Positions 60,519 through 64,000 of a stretch of DNA of 64,000 nt are shown here, one piece after another (the stretch's first letter is position 1; each line of letters begins with the position of its first letter). A program made the translations under genes and the position numbers. Source of the DNA: Lysobacter antibioticus HS124 (GTDB lineage: Bacteria > Pseudomonadota > Gammaproteobacteria > Xanthomonadales > Xanthomonadaceae); contig NZ_HG424449.1 of the NCBI RefSeq assembly GCF_000336385.2, positions 1 to 64,000 on the forward strand. Direction: 5' to 3'. The notes below the pieces were generated by a model. The model saw only the letters and a program-made list of their open reading frames with translations. It searched no databases and had not been told where the DNA came from.

Positions 60519-60623
60519 GACACTGCAGGCCCACCCGCGCTGCCTACGGGGCGGACACTTCAGGCACACTCGCGCTGCGCGCGGGGCAGACACTTCAGGC
60601 ACATCCGCGCTGCGCGCGGATGA
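60519..60623 (+). repeat. Three 35-bp direct tandem repeats
   Basis: Units at 60519-60553, 60554-60588 and 60589-60623. Core: GACACTTCAGGCACA then C/TCGCGCTGCGCGCGG. Units 2 and 3 differ at only a few positions; unit 1 is more diverged. They fill the space between the M24 gene and the DUF885 gene. There are no spacers, so this is not a CRISPR array. Confidence 0.8.
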
Positions 60624-60664
60624 AGCATGATCCACGCTTCCGTGTCCCGCTATCGAGTCCCGCG

Positions 60665-62536
60665 ATGACCCCGAGCCGCCCCCGCTACCTGCGCGCCTCC
60701 CGCGCTGCGTTTACCGTCGCCCTGTCGCTCGCGCTGGGCGCGTTGCCGGCGTTCGCCGCCGAGCCCGCTGCCGAGTCCGTCGCCGCGCAGCGCAGCGAAG
60801 ACGCGGTCGGCGCACGCTTCAAGGCGCTGTACACCCGCGAATGGAAATGGCGCCAGGCCCAGTTCGCCGGCGGCGACGACGAAGACGTGCAGGGCCAGCC
60901 CTCGGACAAGCTGCCCAAGGTCGACCCGGCCAGCCAGGCCGCGCGCGAGCGCTACTGGGCGCAGGTGATGGAGGAACTGGACGCGATCGACAAGTCGCAG
61001 CTGCGCGGCGAGGACCCGGTCAACTACGAGGTGTTCCGCCAGCAGATCCAGAGCCTGCTCGCCAACCAGCGCCTGCGCAGCTGGGAAATGCCGTTCAACA
61101 GCGACAGCGCGTTTTGGACCAACCTGGGCTTCACCGCGCGCCGGCCGATCCGCGACGCCGAAGGCTATCGCCGCTACCTCGGCCAGTTGCGCGACATCCC
61201 GCGCTACTTCGACGAACAGATCGCCAACATGCGCGCCGGGCTCGACCGCGGCTACAGCGTGCCGCGCGCGACCCTGGGCGGGCGCGACGTCTCGATCAAG
61301 GAAGTGCTGGACGCCAAGCTTGAGGACAACCTGTTCTACACCCCGTTCAAGCAGATGCCGGCCAACCTGCCGGCGGCGGAACAGGCGCGGCTGCGCGCCG
61401 AGGCCGCGCGCGCGATCGACGAGGCGGTCTTGCCGGCGTATCGCAAGCTGCTCGCGTTCATGCGCGAGGAATACATGACCCGCGCACGCACCACCCTGGC
61501 CGCCGAGGCCCTGCCCGACGGCGAGGCGCTGTACCGGGCGAAGATCCGCGAATACACCACGCTCGACCTGGCGCCGGCGCAGATCCACGAGATCGGCCTG
61601 GCCGAAGTGGCCAAGATCCGCGCGCAGATGGACCAGACCATCGCCAAGACCGGCTTCAAGGGCAGTTTCGCCGAATTCCTGCACTACCTGCGCACCGACC
61701 CCAAGTTCTATCCCAAGACCGGCGACGAGCTGCTGATGCGCGCGTCGTGGCTGGCCAAGCGCGTCGACGGACAGATCGGCGAGCTCATCGGTCTGTTGCC
61801 GCGCCAGCGTTTCGCGATCAAGCCGGTGCCGCCGGACCTGGCGCCGTTCTACACCGCCGGCCGCGGCGGCCGCGATGTGTACTTGCTCAATACCTACGAC
61901 CTGCCGTCGCGGCCCTTGTTCAACCTGGCCGCGTTGACCCTGCACGAATCGGCGCCGGGGCATTCGCTGCAGACCTCGCTGGCCGCCGAACACGAGGGCC
62001 TGCCGGACTTCCGCCGCTACACCTATATCTCCGCCTATGGCGAGGGCTGGGCGCTGTATTCGGAGAAGCTCGGCATCGAGATGAACCTGTACGACACGCC
62101 GTACGATTACTTCGGCTATCTGACCTACCAGATGTGGCGGGCCAGCCGGCTGGTGGTCGATACCGGCGTGCACCACCTGGGCTGGAGCCGCGAGCGCGCC
62201 CAGGCCTTCCTGCGCGACAACACCGCGCTCAGCGAGCACGAGATCCAGACCGAAGTCGACCGTTACATCGGCTGGCCGGGACAGGCCTTGTCGTACTACC
62301 TCGGGCAGATGAGCATCGAGCGCTCGCGGGCCAAGGCCGAGCAGGCGCTGGGCCGGGATTTCGACATCCGCGCCTTCCACGACGCGATCCTGGCCCTGGG
62401 CTCGGTACCGTTGCCGGTGCTGGAGCAGCGGGTGGACCGGTTCATCGTCGAGAGCCGCGAGAAGGCGGCGGCGAAGCAGGCCAAGGCGGCCGGTGCGGAC
62501 AGCGGCAAGGCGGGAGCCGGCGGCGGCAGGCGCTGA
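60665..62536 (+). CDS. Exported DUF885-family putative metallopeptidase
   Basis: 623 residues. Signal peptide (about 1-35, ends PAFAAEP). The DUF885 domain fills the rest, with the zinc-type motif LTLHESAPGHSLQ (about 438-450) and a downstream SAYGEGWALYSEKLG (about 466-480) supplying the third ligand, as in M32-like peptidases. Related proteins are often annotated as X-Pro or dipeptidyl peptidases. ATG 60665 opens the leader; the earlier ATG 60620 lies in the tandem repeat. It ends in an Ala/Lys-rich tail. Position next to the Xaa-Pro aminopeptidase suggests a role in peptide use. Confidence 0.9.
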   Translation: MTPSRPRYLRASRAAFTVALSLALGALPAFAAEPAAESVAAQRSEDAVGARFKALYTREWKWRQAQFAGGDDEDVQGQPSDKLPKVDPASQAARERYWAQVMEELDAIDKSQLRGEDPVNYEVFRQQIQSLLANQRLRSWEMPFNSDSAFWTNLGFTARRPIRDAEGYRRYLGQLRDIPRYFDEQIANMRAGLDRGYSVPRATLGGRDVSIKEVLDAKLEDNLFYTPFKQMPANLPAAEQARLRAEAARAIDEAVLPAYRKLLAFMREEYMTRARTTLAAEALPDGEALYRAKIREYTTLDLAPAQIHEIGLAEVAKIRAQMDQTIAKTGFKGSFAEFLHYLRTDPKFYPKTGDELLMRASWLAKRVDGQIGELIGLLPRQRFAIKPVPPDLAPFYTAGRGGRDVYLLNTYDLPSRPLFNLAALTLHESAPGHSLQTSLAAEHEGLPDFRRYTYISAYGEGWALYSEKLGIEMNLYDTPYDYFGYLTYQMWRASRLVVDTGVHHLGWSRERAQAFLRDNTALSEHEIQTEVDRYIGWPGQALSYYLGQMSIERSRAKAEQALGRDFDIRAFHDAILALGSVPLPVLEQRVDRFIVESREKAAAKQAKAAGADSGKAGAGGGRR

Positions 62537-62550
62537 TCGTCGGCGGCGTT

Positions 62551-62579
62551 CCCCCTCCCTTTGAAAAAGGGCGCGGGGG
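62551..62579. repeat. CCCCC-CCCTTT/AAGGG-GGGGG hairpin element, copy C
   Basis: An imperfect hairpin directly after the DUF885 stop, of the same type as 40123-40141 and 40251-40270 and again between convergent genes. Likely terminator and member of a dispersed family. Confidence 0.5.
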
Positions 62580-62765
62580 ACGGGCTTCTGGTGCCATCGG
62601 GCCGCGCGCCCGCTCGACGCGCGCGGGCCGCGGAACAGCATGTGTCGCACTCTCCTGGCCGCGGCTTGCGGGCGCAGACATCCCCGCGCCGCGCCGTTCC
62701 TGCACGCGCTCTTGGCCGGCATTCGGCGAATGCCGTAGGCGATGTTTGCTGCGCGCGTCCCGGGG

Positions 62766-62786
62766 GCGCGACTCACGCCGCTCCTA
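62766..62786 (-). repeat. REP-like element, copy 2
   Basis: On the minus strand GTAGGAGCGGCGTGAGTCGC then G, nearly the same as 20388-20410 (TAGGAGCGGCGCGAGCCGCG). It lies between the convergent DUF885 and L,D-transpeptidase-like genes. Confidence 0.55.
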
Positions 62787-62801
62787 CCCCCGCAAGCGTG
62801 C

Positions 62802-63602
62802 TCAGCGCGCGTCGTCCGGCGCCGGCAAGCCCCAGTTGCGCCACAGCGCCCGGTACTGCGCTTGCGGCAACAGCGCGAACACCGGGCGCGACTGCGGTCG
62901 CAGCCAGGCCAGCAGTTCGCTCATGCGGTCGGGGTCCATTGCGGTGCAGCCGGCGGTGGCCTCGCCGGGGGCCTTCCACAGATGGGCGAAGATGCAGCTG
63001 CCGGCGCCGCGCGCGCCGTCGGCGTTGTGTTCGATCACGAAGCCCTGGCGATAGCGTTGGTCGCCGTCGGCGTGCAGGTCGCGGCGCATCGGTTCGGTCG
63101 AACCGGCGACCGCGGCGGCGCCGACCTCGCGTGCGTCGACGATGCGGTTGTACAGCGGCGAATCGGCGACATCGATGCAGTAGTCCGACACCGTCATCGC
63201 GCTGTAGGGCAGGGCGGTGGCGGCGTGTTCGGCGTAGCCGAAGGCGGTGCCGATGCGGAACAGGCCGGCCGGGGCGCGGCCGTCGCCCTCGCGCTTGACC
63301 GGGCCCGGTTCGCCGGCCGGCACTTGGTGCAGGCCGCGGCCCCAGGCCGAGCCGGCGCGGCCGACGGTGACCGCGGTGGCATCGCCGACCGCGCGCCAGC
63401 CGGCGCCGTCGCGTTCATAGCGTTGCAGGCGGCCGCCGCTGGCGTTCCAGTCGGCGGTCACCACCAGCACCAACTGCTGCGCCTGCTCCGGACCCGGGCC
63501 GGCGCGGTCGCCGCGGGTGGCGCAGGCGGCGGCCATCAGCGCCGAGGCGACGACAACGAGTGCGCGCAGACGGGCGCGGGAACGGGGCGGCAGGTCGGGC
63601 AT
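62802..63602 (-). CDS. L,D-transpeptidase-like (YkuD-type) lipoprotein
   Basis: 266 residues. A lipoprotein leader with Ala-rich core and lipobox AAAC (Cys27) anchors it in the envelope. The catalytic domain (about 40-260) has APAGLFRIGTAFGY (typical 'PxGxFxI' entry), the His of CIFAHLWKAPG (about 207-215) and the putative nucleophile Cys in TAGCTAM (about 219-225). These match YkuD-type cross-linking or hydrolysing enzymes of peptidoglycan, in the variant with few sequence neighbours to ErfK. It is monocistronic, with its terminator shared with the convergent DUF885 gene. Confidence 0.82.
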   Translation of the reverse strand: MPDLPPRSRARLRALVVVASALMAAACATRGDRAGPGPEQAQQLVLVVTADWNASGGRLQRYERDGAGWRAVGDATAVTVGRAGSAWGRGLHQVPAGEPGPVKREGDGRAPAGLFRIGTAFGYAEHAATALPYSAMTVSDYCIDVADSPLYNRIVDAREVGAAAVAGSTEPMRRDLHADGDQRYRQGFVIEHNADGARGAGSCIFAHLWKAPGEATAGCTAMDPDRMSELLAWLRPQSRPVFALLPQAQYRALWRNWGLPAPDDAR

Positions 63603-63886
63603 GGCGGGTCCTCGCGGAACATCGGGGCAGTCGTCGCTCGGGGTGGGGCGGCCCGGATCGGGCGCATCGGATCGGGCGTACTCAATCGAGCATCACGTAT
63701 CGAGCGTACCCGAACCGGGCGAGGCGGGACCGGCAGCGTCCGAACCGGCCGGCGAAGCCTGGCGCGTCGGCGCCGAACGGCGGCGTCCGTCGAGGCGGAT
63801 GCCCTTCGCCCCGGACGCGCCGGTGCCAGTCGCCTCCGCTTCCCGGCCGGCCGCGCCGTCGCGCGCTCCGCGACCCGCCCCGGGGC
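63603..63886. other. 284-bp intergenic region
   Basis: No gene is supported. A direct repeat GGATCGGGCG occurs at 63655-63664 and 63669-63678, and GTAC boxes near 63679 and 63706 flank paired ATCGAG motifs. These may be regulatory or chance in repetitive GC-rich DNA. Confidence 0.35.
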
Positions 63887-64000
63887 TCAGGTGTCGAGCA
63901 TGTCCTGGATCCGCTCGGCGCTGCTGTCGAGCTGACTGAGCCGGCCCTGCCCGTGCTCGCACAGCAGGATGAAGATCAGGTCGAGCAACTGCTGCAGCGC
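63887..64000 (-). CDS. C-terminal fragment of a gene cut by the window edge
   Basis: 37 codons are open from the right edge to a stop at 63887. The peptide begins ALQQLLDLIFILLCEHGQGR and ends AERIQDMLDT. A hydrophobic helix followed by a charged helix resembles the C-terminus of RpiR/SIS-type regulators, but 37 residues are too few to be sure. Its start lies outside the window. Confidence 0.45.
   Translation of the reverse strand, partial: ALQQLLDLIFILLCEHGQGRLSQLDSSAERIQDMLDT

Noticed and set aside
60519-60623. CRISPR array
   Set aside because: The 35-bp units are directly adjacent with no spacers, and there are no cas genes.

Overview
The window is about 70% G+C or higher, very gene-dense, and carries genes typical of a chitin- and protein-degrading Xanthomonadales bacterium. 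A Lysobacter-like soil or predatory species fits best: an XVIPCD-tailed type IV secretion effector, a VirB6 homologue, a secreted S8 protease, hydroxyproline catabolism and CRP/Clp-type control. This placement is inferred from gene content and codon style, without any database search. No rRNA, tRNA, CRISPR array, insertion sequence or replication origin was recognised.

Layout. 1-8.9 kb: a small exported protein, then a three-gene envelope operon (beta-barrel, OmpA-type protein, large DUF11-repeat protein) behind a sigma-54-like promoter with a CRP/Clp-like palindrome. 8.98-11.3 kb: TetR regulator, hotdog thioesterase and thiolase on the minus strand. 11.6-15 kb: a second surface protein (GEVED/DUF11) and a ParB-like coiled-coil protein. 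15.0-20.3 kb: a type IV secretion island with a lipase effector, its likely membrane immunity protein, a LuxR regulator with a degenerate receiver, VirB6, a DUF4189 protein and two small genes. 20.5-26.3 kb: RND adaptor and pump facing an AraC regulator. 26.8-33.7 kb: a three-gene cytochrome/small-subunit/GMC dehydrogenase and an S8 protease. 33.9-40.1 kb: WYL regulator and GFA protein, MmcQ/YjbR protein, MocR regulator, small membrane proteins, cupin, ADP-ribosylglycohydrolase and an NTF2-like protein.

40.35-52.3 kb is the most interesting region. A minus-strand operon encodes GH35 beta-galactosidase, DgoA aldolase, DgoK kinase, an N-acyl-D-amino-acid deacylase, an RpiR regulator, a D-threonine-aldolase/D-serine-dehydratase-like PLP enzyme, an SDR dehydrogenase and an unknown TIM-barrel-like protein. 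Divergent to it are a Rid protein, a Tat-exported GH109-type glycosidase and a Tat-exported Rid-fold protein. Together they can be read as a complete oxidative, non-phosphorylating route: glycan to GalNAc, to N-acetylgalactosaminate, to galactosaminate, to 2-keto-3-deoxygalactonate, to pyruvate plus glyceraldehyde 3-phosphate.

52.3-60.5 kb is a hydroxyproline operon: PAS-AraC regulator, epimerase, three-subunit D-hydroxyproline dehydrogenase, deaminase, semialdehyde dehydrogenase and an M24 aminopeptidase. It would take collagen-type hydroxyproline to 2-oxoglutarate. A 35-bp triple tandem repeat precedes a DUF885 protein. The window ends with an L,D-transpeptidase-like lipoprotein and the last 37 codons of a gene running off the right edge. 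Convergent gene ends often carry strong GC hairpins, and short dispersed repeat families are visible.
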